Source of the DNA: Prevotella sp.
Lineage (GTDB): Bacteria > Bacteroidota > Bacteroidia > Bacteroidales > Bacteroidaceae
DNA length: 64,000 nt
Direction: 5' to 3'
NCBI GenBank assembly: GCA_017524385.1
Contig: JAFWSS010000258.1
Span: 40,627-104,626 of the forward strand
In this document: positions 8,695 through 18,448 of the stretch, in pieces
Numbering within the stretch: position 1 is the stretch's first letter
Layout of the letters: every line of letters starts with the position of its first letter
The notes under the pieces: model-generated
Database searches by the model: none
What the model was told of the DNA's origin: nothing
The model's input: only the letters and a program-made list of their open reading frames with translations
Made by a program: the position numbers and the translations under genes

Positions 8695-9897
8695 ATGCTC
8701 AACCAATATAGTTTTAAAGAAAAGGCGACCATCATAGCCACCTTTTGCTTGTATGTGAACTTGTTCTTATTTGAGAACACTCCAGCAGGAGCTCCCATCG
8801 CATTAGGTTTGGCCATTTTCGTCATTGGCATCAACAACCTGAAGTTCACCTTCGCCCCTTATCACCTGTTCTTTCTCATATTCATACTATACTGCTATGC
8901 CACCACCTTCTGGGCTCTCAATGGTTATTACACGCTTACCGTAGCCAATGGTCTAGTTCAAAGCCTCATGGTGATGAGCGCGTTCTATGCGGCATTCTCC
9001 CCGATGAAAGACAATGTGAACACGTTGATAAAGACTATGTTGTGTGGAGGTTATGTTGTTATTGTCTATAGTTTTTTCTTCTATGGTGTCGGCCGCATCC
9101 TCTCCATGTCGGAAGACTCGATGCGCATAAGCAACTCTTTCATCAATGTGAACGTGTTGGGAATGATGGCCGCGTTGGTGATGATGTTTCATATTTACCT
9201 GCATCTTTTTGAGAAACACCGGAAGGATATCGTATTCATCATCCTCGCCATCATCATCATTGGCGCGACCCAGAGCCGAAAGGCCATTTTCATGGCCATC
9301 ATGGGTCCAATGCTGCTCTTCTGGTTCAAATCCCGCACCGGTCCCCGCCACAACTTGCTGCCTTTCGTACGCTTTATCTTCATAGCCTTCGGCATTTTGA
9401 TCTTGTTGGACTTGCTTTCCAGCACAGGCATGTTCCACGGAGCCTACGAGCGAATGATGGGTTTTGTGAATTCCCTCACGGGAGAAGGCGAAGTGGACAG
9501 TTCCACCTCTCTTCGTGCCTATTACAGGCAAGTGGGTTGGGAACAATTCCTCAAGACTCCCTTGCTGGGTGTCGGCATCAACAACGCCCCACTTATTCTT
9601 TCCAATGCAGGTAGTGCACACAGGACTTATCTTCACTGCAACTACGCGGAGTTGGCGGCCTGCGGTGGTTTGTTTGCTCTCATTTCCTATTACAGCATAC
9701 ACGTTTACCTTTTGACCAATGAGCTCAAATATGTGAAGAAAGACCCATCAGTCATCCTTTTTCTCGTATGGATGTTCCTTATTTTGACCACAGACTGGGG
9801 GGCTGTCTCCTATTACACCAAGCGAACCTTTTTCAATTTCATTGTGTTTTTCCTCCATATACAGCAGATGAAACAGCGATATCCTGAAATAAAATGA
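8695..9897 (+). CDS. O-antigen polymerase/ligase family membrane protein (Wzy-type)
   Basis: 400 residues with about ten to twelve hydrophobic segments. The region around residues 180-200 (IIGATQSRKAIFMAIMG) and the later large loop with GVGINNAPLILS and LHCNYAELAACGG match the Wzy_C/O-antigen ligase pattern, where Arg and His residues in periplasmic loops are essential. In a Wzx/Wzy pathway it would join lipid-linked repeat units at the periplasmic face. It is the first gene after the long leader and overlaps the next GT4 by 4 bp. A role as ligase rather than polymerase cannot be excluded, but a flippase gene in the same operon favours polymerase. Confidence 0.82.
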   Translation: MLNQYSFKEKATIIATFCLYVNLFLFENTPAGAPIALGLAIFVIGINNLKFTFAPYHLFFLIFILYCYATTFWALNGYYTLTVANGLVQSLMVMSAFYAAFSPMKDNVNTLIKTMLCGGYVVIVYSFFFYGVGRILSMSEDSMRISNSFINVNVLGMMAALVMMFHIYLHLFEKHRKDIVFIILAIIIIGATQSRKAIFMAIMGPMLLFWFKSRTGPRHNLLPFVRFIFIAFGILILLDLLSSTGMFHGAYERMMGFVNSLTGEGEVDSSTSLRAYYRQVGWEQFLKTPLLGVGINNAPLILSNAGSAHRTYLHCNYAELAACGGLFALISYYSIHVYLLTNELKYVKKDPSVILFLVWMFLILTTDWGAVSYYTKRTFFNFIVFFLHIQQMKQRYPEIK

Positions 9898-10949
9898 CCT
9901 GCTATTTCATTCTGCCCGACCTTTGTGCCGGTGGTGCCGAGCGTGTCGCCATCACCCTGGCCCGCATCCTCAAGGAAGAGGGGTACGCTGTCAAATTCGT
10001 ATGCTTGGGCGGCGAGCAAGGAGAGATGCGCACGTGGCTGATACCCGAATTCGAAGTAGAATTCCTACATTGCCGCAGGGTTCTCTTCGCCATTCCCAAG
10101 CTGAAGCGCCTTTTTTCCGACAGGAGCGACGCCATACTTTTCTCCAGCACTGAGCACACCTCCATCGCCACACTGCTGACAGGCAAACGCCTGGGGCTTC
10201 CTGTCATCGTGAGGATGCCCACCATGCCCAAGAACAAGCTTTACAGCGGATTCATCTGGCAGAAATGGAGAGTCATCCACGTTGTCAGCCGCTGGCTTCT
10301 CCCATACGCGAAGAAGGTGATAGCCCAAACCGACACGATGCGCAGCCAAATCCTCCAATATTACCATTTGCCCGAGGAGAAGGTGCTGACCATCAACAAC
10401 CCCATCGACAAGGCATACATCCTCTCATCTGCGGAAGGCCAACCCAGTCCTTTTGAAGGCGCCGGCCCCCATTACCTCACCGTAGGCAACATCTCCTACG
10501 CCAAGAGCATAGAGACCTTGGTTGCAGCATTCAAGAAGGTCAAGGCACAAACCCCTTCCGCTCGTCTCACCATCGTGGGTCGGAACGACAACGACTACGC
10601 CCGCAACCTGCTCTCCCATCTGGACATCGACGAGAGCATCAACATTGTAGGATTCAAGGAGAATCCCTATCCTTATATGAAATACTGCGACGTCTTCGTC
10701 CTGTCTTCCCGCATGGAGGGCTTCCCCAACGTGCTTCTGGAAGCGATGTGTTTCAACAAACCCATCGCTTGCACCACCTGCGTCCCCATCATCAAGAAGT
10801 TGGTGAACCCTGGCGTCAACGGCTATTACTGCGCAACGGAAGCACCCGACGAATTGGCTCAATGCATGCTGGATGCCGCACGCCTTACAGACATCCACAA
10901 CAACTACGACCTTTTCGACAAGAACAGTTTCACCAAACTATTCCAATAA
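9894..10949 (+). CDS. Family 4 glycosyltransferase
   Basis: 351 residues, starting in an ATGA overlap with the polymerase gene. The N-terminus CYFILPDLCAGGAERVAI has the GGAERV acceptor loop of GT4 enzymes. LTVGNISYAKSIETLV starts the donor domain, and SSRMEGFPNVLLEAMCFNKP is the EGFPN...E nucleotide-sugar site. The short distance (9 bp) to the fucosyltransferase gene suggests both act on the same repeat unit. It is cytosolic or membrane-associated, with no signal peptide. The donor could be GDP-mannose, supplied by manC in the same operon, but that is only contextual. Confidence 0.85.
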   Translation: MTCYFILPDLCAGGAERVAITLARILKEEGYAVKFVCLGGEQGEMRTWLIPEFEVEFLHCRRVLFAIPKLKRLFSDRSDAILFSSTEHTSIATLLTGKRLGLPVIVRMPTMPKNKLYSGFIWQKWRVIHVVSRWLLPYAKKVIAQTDTMRSQILQYYHLPEEKVLTINNPIDKAYILSSAEGQPSPFEGAGPHYLTVGNISYAKSIETLVAAFKKVKAQTPSARLTIVGRNDNDYARNLLSHLDIDESINIVGFKENPYPYMKYCDVFVLSSRMEGFPNVLLEAMCFNKPIACTTCVPIIKKLVNPGVNGYYCATEAPDELAQCMLDAARLTDIHNNYDLFDKNSFTKLFQ

Positions 10950-10958
10950 GCCGAGGAT

Positions 10959-11870
10959 ATGCCCCAAAATGTGAAGATCGTGAACATGGCAGGCGGCCTG
11001 GGCAACCAAATGTTCCAGTATGCCTTTGCGACGATGCTTCAGCAGCATTTTCCCAATGACACGGTGATGGTAGACACCCACCACTACAACACACTGTTTT
11101 TCAAGGAATTCGGCTCCGTCAACCTTCACAACGGATATGAGATCAACCATATCTTTTCCAACGCGACTCTCCCTGTGGCCGGCAAGCCTGACCTTCGCAG
11201 AGTGACGAGATACATCCCCAACTACGTGCTCTCCCGAGTGGCACGCCGCTTCCTCCCACGCCTGTCCACGGAATATGTGGAGCCATTGAGCGAGAACTTC
11301 ACCCGTAACGACGCCGTGCTGCGCACCGGCGACTGCTACTATGAGGGCTATTGGCAGAGCCATTCCTATTACAAGGGTATGAAGCCACTGCTGCACCAAC
11401 TATTCACCCCGCCTCGCCCAAACGAATACAACTCCAAGATGACAGCCCTCATCGAGCGATGCGACAGCATAGGACTGCATGTGAGACGTGGCGATTACAA
11501 AAACGCCCCGGAATTCAACGGCATATGCACACCTGCATACTATAGGAAAGCCATTGACAAGGCGACTAACGACGGGCGCACACACACACTGTTCGTGTTC
11601 TCCAACGACATCGCATGGTGCCGCGAGAACATCCCAGCAATGTGCAAGGACCAAGAGGTCGTCTTTGTGGATGGGAACAAAGGCTCAGACAGTTGCTGGG
11701 ACATGTTTCTCATGACGCATTGCCGCCAATTGGTGATAGCCAACAGCACCTTCAGCTGGTGGGGAGCCTTTCTCAACCGGCGCGCAGAGCACATCTACGC
11801 ACCAACCACGTGGCTTTGGCGAAACTGCGACATCGACATCCTCGACCCTGAATGGGTAAGGGTGGAATGA
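10959..11870 (+). CDS. Alpha-1,2-fucosyltransferase (GT11)
   Basis: 303 residues. It has NMAGGLGNQMFQYAFATML at the start, the GT11 motif HVRRGDYKN near residue 170, which binds GDP-fucose, and NSTFSWWGAFLN near residue 265. All three blocks and the length are typical of bacterial GT11 enzymes. It would transfer L-fucose in alpha-1,2 linkage, usually to galactose. The GDP-fucose donor is made by manC, gmd and fcl 4-7 kb downstream in the same unit, which supports a fucosylated product. Such fucosylated surface glycans can resemble host blood-group structures; that property is inference here. Confidence 0.92.
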   Translation: MPQNVKIVNMAGGLGNQMFQYAFATMLQQHFPNDTVMVDTHHYNTLFFKEFGSVNLHNGYEINHIFSNATLPVAGKPDLRRVTRYIPNYVLSRVARRFLPRLSTEYVEPLSENFTRNDAVLRTGDCYYEGYWQSHSYYKGMKPLLHQLFTPPRPNEYNSKMTALIERCDSIGLHVRRGDYKNAPEFNGICTPAYYRKAIDKATNDGRTHTLFVFSNDIAWCRENIPAMCKDQEVVFVDGNKGSDSCWDMFLMTHCRQLVIANSTFSWWGAFLNRRAEHIYAPTTWLWRNCDIDILDPEWVRVE

Positions 11871-11946
11871 GCCATACCTCAACGGCCCCCTTTCATGGAG
11901 GAAACCATATTGTATAAGAAAACAAACCATAAGCAACCATAACAGA

Positions 11947-13170
11947 ATGAAGATACCCTTCTCTCCCCCATACGTCGACGACAGTGTTGTCAACGAAGTG
12001 GTTGATTCACTCCGCTCTGGATGGATCACCACCGGTCCCAAGGTAAAAGCACTCGAAGCCGAAGTCATGAAACTAACGGGCACCAAGGCCGCACTTGGCG
12101 TCAACTCCTGGACGTCAGGAACCATCATGATGCTGAGGTGGTTGGGACTGAAAGCCGACGACGAAGTCATCATACCAGCATACACCTACTGCGCCACTGC
12201 CATGGCTGTGATGTGGGCGGGCGGAAAGGTGGTGATGGTTGACTCTGGCGAAGACTTCAACATCTCCGTAGATGCCATCCGCAAAGCCATCACGCCTAAG
12301 ACAAAAGCCATCATCCCCGTCGATATCGGTGGATATCCATGCGACTACCCAGCCATCATGTCGCTGGTGAAAGAGCCTTCCATATGCCAGATGTACACAC
12401 CCGAAAATGATGTCCAATCACGGTTGGGACGCATACTGGTGCTCAGCGACTCCGCCCATTCACTGGGAGCATGGATCAACGGACACCACACAGGCAGTGA
12501 GAGCGACATCAACGTTTTCTCCCTTCACGCGGTGAAGAACATCACCACCGCAGAGGGAGGAATGATTTGCTTCAACCTGCCTGAGCCTTTCGACAACGAG
12601 CAACTTTACAAGCAAATGAGGCTGATGTCACTCAACTGCCAGACCAAGGACGCCTTCACCAAGAGCCAGGCAGGCGGTTGGCGCTATGACATCGTGGGAA
12701 AAGGGATGAAAGTCAACATGGCCGACATCAACGCCGCCATTGGCCTGGCTCAAATCAGGCAATACGACAAACTCCTTGCCGAGCGCAAACGCATCTTCAA
12801 GCGTTATGATGAAGCCTTTGCCGCTTGCGACTGGGCCATACTCCCCCCGTCGAAAAGCAGCACTTTCGAGTGTTCATACCACATATACCCATTACGCGTG
12901 AAAGGAGCCACCGAAGCACAACGGGATGCCATCATCAGCGAAGTGGCACGCAACGAAGTGGCAGTGAACGTGCATTTCGTCCCACTTCCACTGCTCACCT
13001 ATTACAAGGAACTGGGTTACAACATCGCCGACTACCCAAAAGCATACCAGCATTTCGAGCACGAAATCTCACTTCCTGTATATCCGCAACTCGACAACGA
13101 GAAAGTGGACATCGTCATCAAGGCGGTGAAGGAAGCCTATGAGAAGACGTTTGCCCGCCCGACCCGATGA
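11947..13170 (+). CDS. DegT/DnrJ/EryC1/StrS-family sugar aminotransferase
   Basis: 407 residues. MKIPFSPPYVDDSVVNEV and SGWITTGPKVKALE open the PLP fold. SDSAHSLGA holds the Asp that pairs with the PLP ring nitrogen, and FSLHAVKNITTAEGGMI contains the Schiff-base Lys in the usual HAxKNxTTxEGG context. It should aminate a keto nucleotide sugar using glutamate. It overlaps by 4 bp with a PglC-type phosphoglycosyl transferase gene, a pairing known from bacillosamine-like first sugars. No NDP-sugar dehydratase other than gmd is in the window, so the keto substrate must come from elsewhere or from an earlier part of the locus. Confidence 0.88.
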   Translation: MKIPFSPPYVDDSVVNEVVDSLRSGWITTGPKVKALEAEVMKLTGTKAALGVNSWTSGTIMMLRWLGLKADDEVIIPAYTYCATAMAVMWAGGKVVMVDSGEDFNISVDAIRKAITPKTKAIIPVDIGGYPCDYPAIMSLVKEPSICQMYTPENDVQSRLGRILVLSDSAHSLGAWINGHHTGSESDINVFSLHAVKNITTAEGGMICFNLPEPFDNEQLYKQMRLMSLNCQTKDAFTKSQAGGWRYDIVGKGMKVNMADINAAIGLAQIRQYDKLLAERKRIFKRYDEAFAACDWAILPPSKSSTFECSYHIYPLRVKGATEAQRDAIISEVARNEVAVNVHFVPLPLLTYYKELGYNIADYPKAYQHFEHEISLPVYPQLDNEKVDIVIKAVKEAYEKTFARPTR

Positions 13171-13757
13171 AACGATTCTTCGACATCCTGCTCTCCAGCC
13201 TGGGACTGACTGTCTTCTCCCCGCTGTTCCTTTTCATCTACGTCGTCATCAGATGCGGCAGCAAGGGACCGGGATTCTATTCCCAGAAACGCATAGGCAA
13301 GGATGGCAGGGCATTCAATCTTTACAAGTTCCGCACCATGCGGACAGGCTCCGACCGCGACACTCTCATCACCGTAGGCGGCCACGACACAAGGATTACG
13401 AAGGAAGGTTATTATCTGAGGAAATACAAGTTAGACGAACTCCCTCAGTTGTGGAATGTGATCATCGGCGACATGAGCCTTGTGGGTCCACGTCCCGAAG
13501 TGGAGAAATATGTGAGGCTTTACACACCGGAGCAACGGGTGGTGCTGAGTGTTCGTCCAGGCATCACCGACTATGCCTCGATAGAATTCTCCGACGAGAA
13601 CGAGATTCTGGGACAGTCGAGCGACCCCGAACGAATGTACATCGAGGTTATCATGCCCAAGAAGATTGAGTTCAACCTGAAATACATCAACAACCCCACC
13701 CTCACCGAGTATTTCAAAATCATCCTGCTGACCTTCAAAAAAATCATCAATCATTAA
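13167..13757 (+). CDS. Monotopic phosphoglycosyl transferase (initiating sugar transferase)
   Basis: 196 residues, about the size of PglC. A single N-terminal hydrophobic hairpin (DILLSSLGLTVFSPLFLFIY) is followed by QKRIGKDGRAFNLYKFRTM, KYKLDELPQLWNVI with the Asp-Glu catalytic dyad, and GDMSLVGPRPEVEKY. These are the Bac_transf family blocks. The enzyme would move a sugar 1-phosphate from a UDP-sugar to undecaprenyl phosphate, starting repeat-unit assembly. Its ATGA overlap with the aminotransferase suggests the first residue is an amino sugar. It lacks the multi-TM N-terminal region of WbaP/WcaJ-type enzymes. Confidence 0.9.
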   Translation: MKRFFDILLSSLGLTVFSPLFLFIYVVIRCGSKGPGFYSQKRIGKDGRAFNLYKFRTMRTGSDRDTLITVGGHDTRITKEGYYLRKYKLDELPQLWNVIIGDMSLVGPRPEVEKYVRLYTPEQRVVLSVRPGITDYASIEFSDENEILGQSSDPERMYIEVIMPKKIEFNLKYINNPTLTEYFKIILLTFKKIINH

Positions 13758-13853
13758 CATTATTATATTGCTTTAATGCCGAGAGGTGGTGAACGTCAAC
13801 ACTTTGCAGACAACCCATTTTACCATATTATTGATATTGACCAACTACCATAA

Positions 13854-14972
13854 ATGGAAGAGAAAAAATACATAGAGTTTCTGAAATTCTGCCTTAGCGG
13901 AAAAGACATGCCGGAATGTGTCAAAGACATCAAATGGAGCGAACTACTCGTATTCGCCAAGAAACAAACGATACAAGGCGTATATGCGAGGACCGTTCTT
14001 GCCCAAGACGGGAAAGTGCGCCCCGAGGACTTTCTTGGCAACAAACCCTCCGACGACGATGTCATGGAATGGGTGTTTGAATCACATATATTGAGAAAAC
14101 TCAACGAGACGGTTTTCAGTCGTGCCGACAAAGCATCAGAATGGTTTCTTGAGAATGGTTTTCCCAACTGCATCCTCAAAGGGCAGGGCAATGCGCTGAT
14201 GTATCCCGACCCTTACCTGCGGGCGCCTGGAGACATCGACATATGGCTTGACGGTGGCAGGGAAAAGATATTGGAGTTCACCACCAAATATTATAACAGG
14301 GAGCCGACCAACCTCCATGTCGACTTCCCCATGTTCAAGGAAGTAACCGTGGAGGTCCATTTCCGACCGTCTTACATGCTCAACCCATTCGTCGACAAGA
14401 AGTTGAGGAAATATTTCGACGAGGTGAAGGATTCACAATTCGGCAATTTGGCGAGAACCCATGACGGGAAATACAAGTTTTTCGTGCCTACCAATGAGTT
14501 CAACGCCTTCTACCAACTCCTGCACATGTATCGCCACGTCCAAAACAGCGGCATCGGCCTTAGGCAGATCATCGACTATTACTACCTGCTGAAAAAATGC
14601 AAGGAAGAGGGTATGAGTGAAAAGGACAAGAAGGAATTTGCCACACGTATCAAGAAATTCAAGATGGTGAATTTCACCAGCGCCATCATGTACATCGTGC
14701 ACAACGTCCTGGGGTTGGAAGAGGACTGCCTGCTGTTTGAACCCAACGAGAAGGAAGGCGAGTTCCTGCTCAGCGAGGTGTTGCTTATGGGCAATTTTGG
14801 AAAAGCAGAAACCCGCAAGGCCGCACTAGACACCACGAAAGGCCACTTCAAAAGGTTTCTCATCTATGAGAAATACAACCTCAGGGTGCTGAGCCATTAT
14901 CCCAGCGAAATCATCTGGCGCCCTTTGCGCGACCTGAAACTCAGTTGGAAAACCCATCATAAGGACGACTAG
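13854..14972 (+). CDS. Nucleotidyltransferase-fold protein (NTP_transf_5 family)
   Basis: 372 residues. FPNCILKGQGNALMYPDPYL and RAPGDIDIWLDG contain the GxG...DxD signature of the minimal nucleotidyltransferase fold (near residues 105-130), and VTVEVHFRPSYML supplies the third acidic position. This pattern matches the NTP_transf_5 family (PF14907-like) often found in capsule and lipopolysaccharide loci of Bacteroidetes. No soluble donor is known to me for this family; a role in transferring a phospho-substituent or nucleotidyl group to a sugar is inference. It follows a 96-bp gap after the phosphoglycosyl transferase and precedes manC. Confidence 0.72.
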   Translation: MEEKKYIEFLKFCLSGKDMPECVKDIKWSELLVFAKKQTIQGVYARTVLAQDGKVRPEDFLGNKPSDDDVMEWVFESHILRKLNETVFSRADKASEWFLENGFPNCILKGQGNALMYPDPYLRAPGDIDIWLDGGREKILEFTTKYYNREPTNLHVDFPMFKEVTVEVHFRPSYMLNPFVDKKLRKYFDEVKDSQFGNLARTHDGKYKFFVPTNEFNAFYQLLHMYRHVQNSGIGLRQIIDYYYLLKKCKEEGMSEKDKKEFATRIKKFKMVNFTSAIMYIVHNVLGLEEDCLLFEPNEKEGEFLLSEVLLMGNFGKAETRKAALDTTKGHFKRFLIYEKYNLRVLSHYPSEIIWRPLRDLKLSWKTHHKDD

Positions 14973-15028
14973 CCACAACAGAGTGAGCATGGCGTCCAGT
15001 CTTATCATCCCATCAAAAATCGAAAACC

Positions 15029-16096
15029 ATGGCATCATCAAGAAACCACCTCGTCATCATGGCAGGCGGCGTCGGCAGCCGCTTCTGGCCCATGAGCACT
15101 GAAGAAAGGCCCAAGCAGTTCATCGACGTGCTTGGTGTGGGGCGCACGCTGCTCCAACTCACCTACGACCGCTTCGAGGGAGTCTGCGACTCATCTAACG
15201 TATGGATTGTCACCAACGTGAGATACGCCGACATCGTGCATGAGCAACTGCCAGAAGTTCCCATCAACCACATCTTGCTGGAGCCATGCCGCCGCAACAC
15301 GGCTCCGTGCATCGCATATGTCAGTTGGCGCATCAAGAAAGAAGACCCTAAGGCAAACGTTGTGGTGACGCCAAGCGACCACGTGGTGACCAATGGCAGC
15401 GAATTCCGAAGGGTTGTCACAGCATGCATGAAATTCACCGGCGAGACCGACTCCATCATCACACTTGGAATGAAGCCCACACGGCCAGAGACCGGCTATG
15501 GATACATACAAGCCGACCTCACAACCAGTTCGGCACGCAACAAGGAAATATTCCGGGTAGACTCCTTCCGCGAGAAGCCTGATGCCGCCACAGCAGAGAA
15601 ATACATCCGCAACAAGAGTTATTTCTGGAATGCAGGCATTTTCATCTGGAGCGTGAACACCATCGTCAATGCATTCCGGGTATACAAGCCAGCGATGGCC
15701 AAACTCTTCGAGAACATGCTTCCGATATACGGGACAGAAGAAGAGCAACCGATGATAGACAAGCACTATCCTGAATGCGAAAGCATCTCCGTCGATTATG
15801 CCATCATGGAGAAAGCCTCTGAGATTTTCGTCTGCCCGGCCGACTTCGGTTGGAGCGACTTGGGCACATGGGGTTCCTTGATGGCCCAGACGGGCAAGGA
15901 CATCTATGGCAACTGCAAGATAGGAAACGACATTTCGCTTTTCGACACACACAATTGCATCATCCACACCACGGAAGAGCGCAAAGTAGTGGTGCAAGGT
16001 CTTGACGGATATATCATAGCCGAGAAAGACAACACCTTGCTCATTTGCAAACTCAGCGAAGAGCAAAAAATCAAACAATTCACCGAACAATTATGA
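15029..16096 (+). CDS. manC: Mannose-1-phosphate guanylyltransferase
   Basis: 355 residues. [20 protein letters not shown] followed by KQF is the pyrophosphorylase GTP-binding signature. [10 protein letters not shown] and [13 protein letters not shown] continue the family pattern, and [10 protein letters not shown] and VDYAIMEKA match the mannose-1-phosphate site. The protein stops near the end of the guanylyltransferase domain and lacks the phosphomannose isomerase cupin of the longer bifunctional ManC. It makes GDP-mannose from GTP and mannose 1-phosphate. The stop overlaps the gmd start by 4 bp, and manC-gmd-fcl form the GDP-L-fucose path. Phosphomannomutase and mannose isomerase are not in the window. 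Confidence 0.93.
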   Translation: MASSRNHLVIMAGGVGSRFWPMSTEERPKQFIDVLGVGRTLLQLTYDRFEGVCDSSNVWIVTNVRYADIVHEQLPEVPINHILLEPCRRNTAPCIAYVSWRIKKEDPKANVVVTPSDHVVTNGSEFRRVVTACMKFTGETDSIITLGMKPTRPETGYGYIQADLTTSSARNKEIFRVDSFREKPDAATAEKYIRNKSYFWNAGIFIWSVNTIVNAFRVYKPAMAKLFENMLPIYGTEEEQPMIDKHYPECESISVDYAIMEKASEIFVCPADFGWSDLGTWGSLMAQTGKDIYGNCKIGNDISLFDTHNCIIHTTEERKVVVQGLDGYIIAEKDNTLLICKLSEEQKIKQFTEQL

Positions 16097-17172
16097 CAAA
16101 CTTATCAAGAAAGACAGCACTCATCACAGGCATCACCGGGCAAGACGGTTCCTACCTGGCGGAATTCCTCATTGAGAAAGGTTACGAAGTGCATGGCCTG
16201 CTTCGCCGTTCATCATCGTTCAACACAGGAAGGATAGAGCATCTCTATCTCGACGAATGGGTGAGAGACATGAAGAAACAACGTCTGGTGGAACTGCACT
16301 GGGCCGACATGACCGACTCCTCCTCTCTCATCCGCATCATCGGAGAGGTGAAGCCCACAGAAATATACAACCTCGCAGCCCAGAGCCATGTAAAAGTGTC
16401 TTTCGACGTACCGGAATACACCGCCGACACCGACGCCGTCGGAGTGTTGCGCCTCCTTGAGGCCGTGCGCATCTGCGGACTGGAGAAGGAATGCCGCATC
16501 TACCAGGCTTCCACATCTGAATTGTATGGCAAGGTGCAGGAAGTGCCCCAAAAGGAGACAACGCCTTTCTACCCACGTTCGCCCTATGCCGTTGCGAAAC
16601 TCTATGGCTACTGGATCATGAAGAACTACCGCGAGAGTTACGGCATGTACTGTTGCAACGGCATCCTCTTCAACCATGAGAGCGAGCGCAGGGGCGAAAA
16701 CTTCGTCACACGAAAAATCACGCTGGCAGCAGCACGCATCGTACAAGGACACCAGGACAAACTATACCTGGGCAACCTCAACTCCCTTCGCGACTGGGGG
16801 TACGCCCGTGATTACGTGGAGTGCATGTGGCTCATCCTGCAGCAACCCGAACCCGATGATTTCGTCATCGCCACAGGCGAATACCACACCGTAAGGGAGT
16901 TTGCCACACTTGCCTTCGAGGCGGTGGGCATCCAACTGTCTTGGGAAGGCGAGGGAGTAAATGAAAAAGGCATCGACACCGCAACCGGGCGTGTCATCGT
17001 GGAGGTTGACCCCAAATACTTCCGCCCGGCAGAGGTGGACCAATTGCTGGGCGACCCCTCAAAAGCCCGCCAGCAACTTGGATGGAACCCCTGCAAGACA
17101 CCATTCCGTGAATTGGTGAAAATCATGGTCGACCACGATATGAAATTCGTGAACAAACTGTATAAGAAATAA
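16093..17172 (+). CDS. gmd: GDP-mannose 4,6-dehydratase
   Basis: About 359 residues. [19 protein letters not shown] is the NADP-binding GxxGxx[18 protein letters not shown] is the Gmd-specific substrate/NADP loop, [11 protein letters not shown] holds the Thr/Ser and Glu catalytic residues, and [15 protein letters not shown] gives YxxxK. It converts GDP-D-mannose to GDP-4-keto-6-deoxymannose. The ATG at 16093 overlaps the manC stop; the frame is open further upstream into manC but that part has no family similarity. Next to fcl, it feeds the GT11 fucosyltransferase of this locus. Confidence 0.96.
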   Translation: MTNLSRKTALITGITGQDGSYLAEFLIEKGYEVHGLLRRSSSFNTGRIEHLYLDEWVRDMKKQRLVELHWADMTDSSSLIRIIGEVKPTEIYNLAAQSHVKVSFDVPEYTADTDAVGVLRLLEAVRICGLEKECRIYQASTSELYGKVQEVPQKETTPFYPRSPYAVAKLYGYWIMKNYRESYGMYCCNGILFNHESERRGENFVTRKITLAAARIVQGHQDKLYLGNLNSLRDWGYARDYVECMWLILQQPEPDDFVIATGEYHTVREFATLAFEAVGIQLSWEGEGVNEKGIDTATGRVIVEVDPKYFRPAEVDQLLGDPSKARQQLGWNPCKTPFRELVKIMVDHDMKFVNKLYKK

Positions 17173-17187
17173 GGAAAACCCATCAAT

Positions 17188-18276
17188 ATGGCACTTGACA
17201 AGAAATCCAAGATCTATGTAGCAGGGCACCGGGGCCTCGTGGGCTCCGCCATCTGGTCCAATCTCCTCTCCCGCGGCTACACCAACTTGATTGGCAGAAC
17301 ACACAAAGAACTCGACTTGCTCGATGCAACGGCGGTGAAGCAATTCTTCGATGCAGAGCGCCCCGACGCCGTCGTACTTGCTGCCGCCCATGTGGGTGGC
17401 ATCATGGCCAACTTGAAATACCGAGCCGACTTCATCTACCAAAACCTTCAGATACAGCAAAACGTCATTGGAGAGAGTTTCCGTCATGATGTCGGCAAAT
17501 TGCTCTTCCTTGGCTCCACTTGCATCTATCCACGAATGGCTCCTCAACCCATTCATGAAGAGGCATTGCTCACTTCCGAGTTGGAATACACCAACGAGCC
17601 ATATGCCATAGCCAAGATAGCCGGATTGAAGATGTGCGAGAGTTTCGCCATCCAATACGGTTGCAACTACGTTGCTGTCATGCCCACCAACCTATATGGC
17701 CCCAATGACAATTTCCATCTGGAGAGAAGCCATGTGCTGCCTGCCATGATCCGCAAGGTGCACCTTGCCAAATGCCTCAACGAAGGCGACTGGGCCGCAG
17801 TGAGGCGGGACCTTGACCAACGCCCCGTTGAAGGTGTGGACGGCAGCAGCACAGAGAAAGAGGTGCTTGCCGTCCTGGGCAAATACGGCATCACAGCCGA
17901 AGCCGTCACCCTGTGGGGAACAGGTTCTCCGCTTCGCGAATTCCTATGGAGCGAGGATATGGCAGACGCCAGTGCATACGTGCTGCTGAATGTCAATTTT
18001 TCCGACACTTACGACCCTCAATCGGCAGAGATTCGCAACTGCCACATCAACATCGGTTCAGGCAAGGAACTGACCATTCGTGAGTTGGCAACCAAAGTGG
18101 TGGAAGCCACAGGGTTCAAGGGAGAGTTGCGTTGGGATGCGACAAAGCCCGACGGCACTCCACGCAAACTAACTGATGTCAGCAAGATACATCGCCTTGG
18201 ATGGCATCACAAGGTTGAAATCGACGAAGGGGTTCGCCGCTTGCGCCAATGGTACGTCAACGACCAAAACCACTGA
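17188..18276 (+). CDS. fcl: GDP-L-fucose synthase
   Basis: 362 residues. KIYVAGHRGLVGSAIW is the Rossmann NADPH-binding motif, FLGSTCIYP holds the catalytic Ser, and YAIAKIAGLKMCES the Tyr-x3-Lys pair. PTNLYGPNDNFHLERSHVLP is a strong GDP-fucose synthase block. The enzyme epimerises at C3 and C5 and reduces the 4-keto group to give GDP-L-fucose. A stretch of about 40 residues after residue 195 (rich in D, E and R) is an insertion relative to E. coli WcaG and is usual in Bacteroidetes homologues. The gene follows gmd by 15 bp. Confidence 0.96.
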   Translation: MALDKKSKIYVAGHRGLVGSAIWSNLLSRGYTNLIGRTHKELDLLDATAVKQFFDAERPDAVVLAAAHVGGIMANLKYRADFIYQNLQIQQNVIGESFRHDVGKLLFLGSTCIYPRMAPQPIHEEALLTSELEYTNEPYAIAKIAGLKMCESFAIQYGCNYVAVMPTNLYGPNDNFHLERSHVLPAMIRKVHLAKCLNEGDWAAVRRDLDQRPVEGVDGSSTEKEVLAVLGKYGITAEAVTLWGTGSPLREFLWSEDMADASAYVLLNVNFSDTYDPQSAEIRNCHINIGSGKELTIRELATKVVEATGFKGELRWDATKPDGTPRKLTDVSKIHRLGWHHKVEIDEGVRRLRQWYVNDQNH

Positions 18277-18448
18277 CCTCATGACACTTATCATGGGGAA
18301 GATGTCGCATGGAGGCATCACGGTGTGAACTCATCTACGCGGGAGGCAGTTGCCATGCGGCATTTGTCCCCGTTTTTTCTTTTTATCACCCCTTGGAAAA
18401 GTCACAAAGGAAGATTGGGAAAATAGAAGGAACACCTCTCATTTCATC

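Noticed and set aside
15191-16090. Long minus-strand open frame opposite manC
   Set aside because: Antisense shadow of a clear manC gene; rich in H, V and C with no domain pattern.
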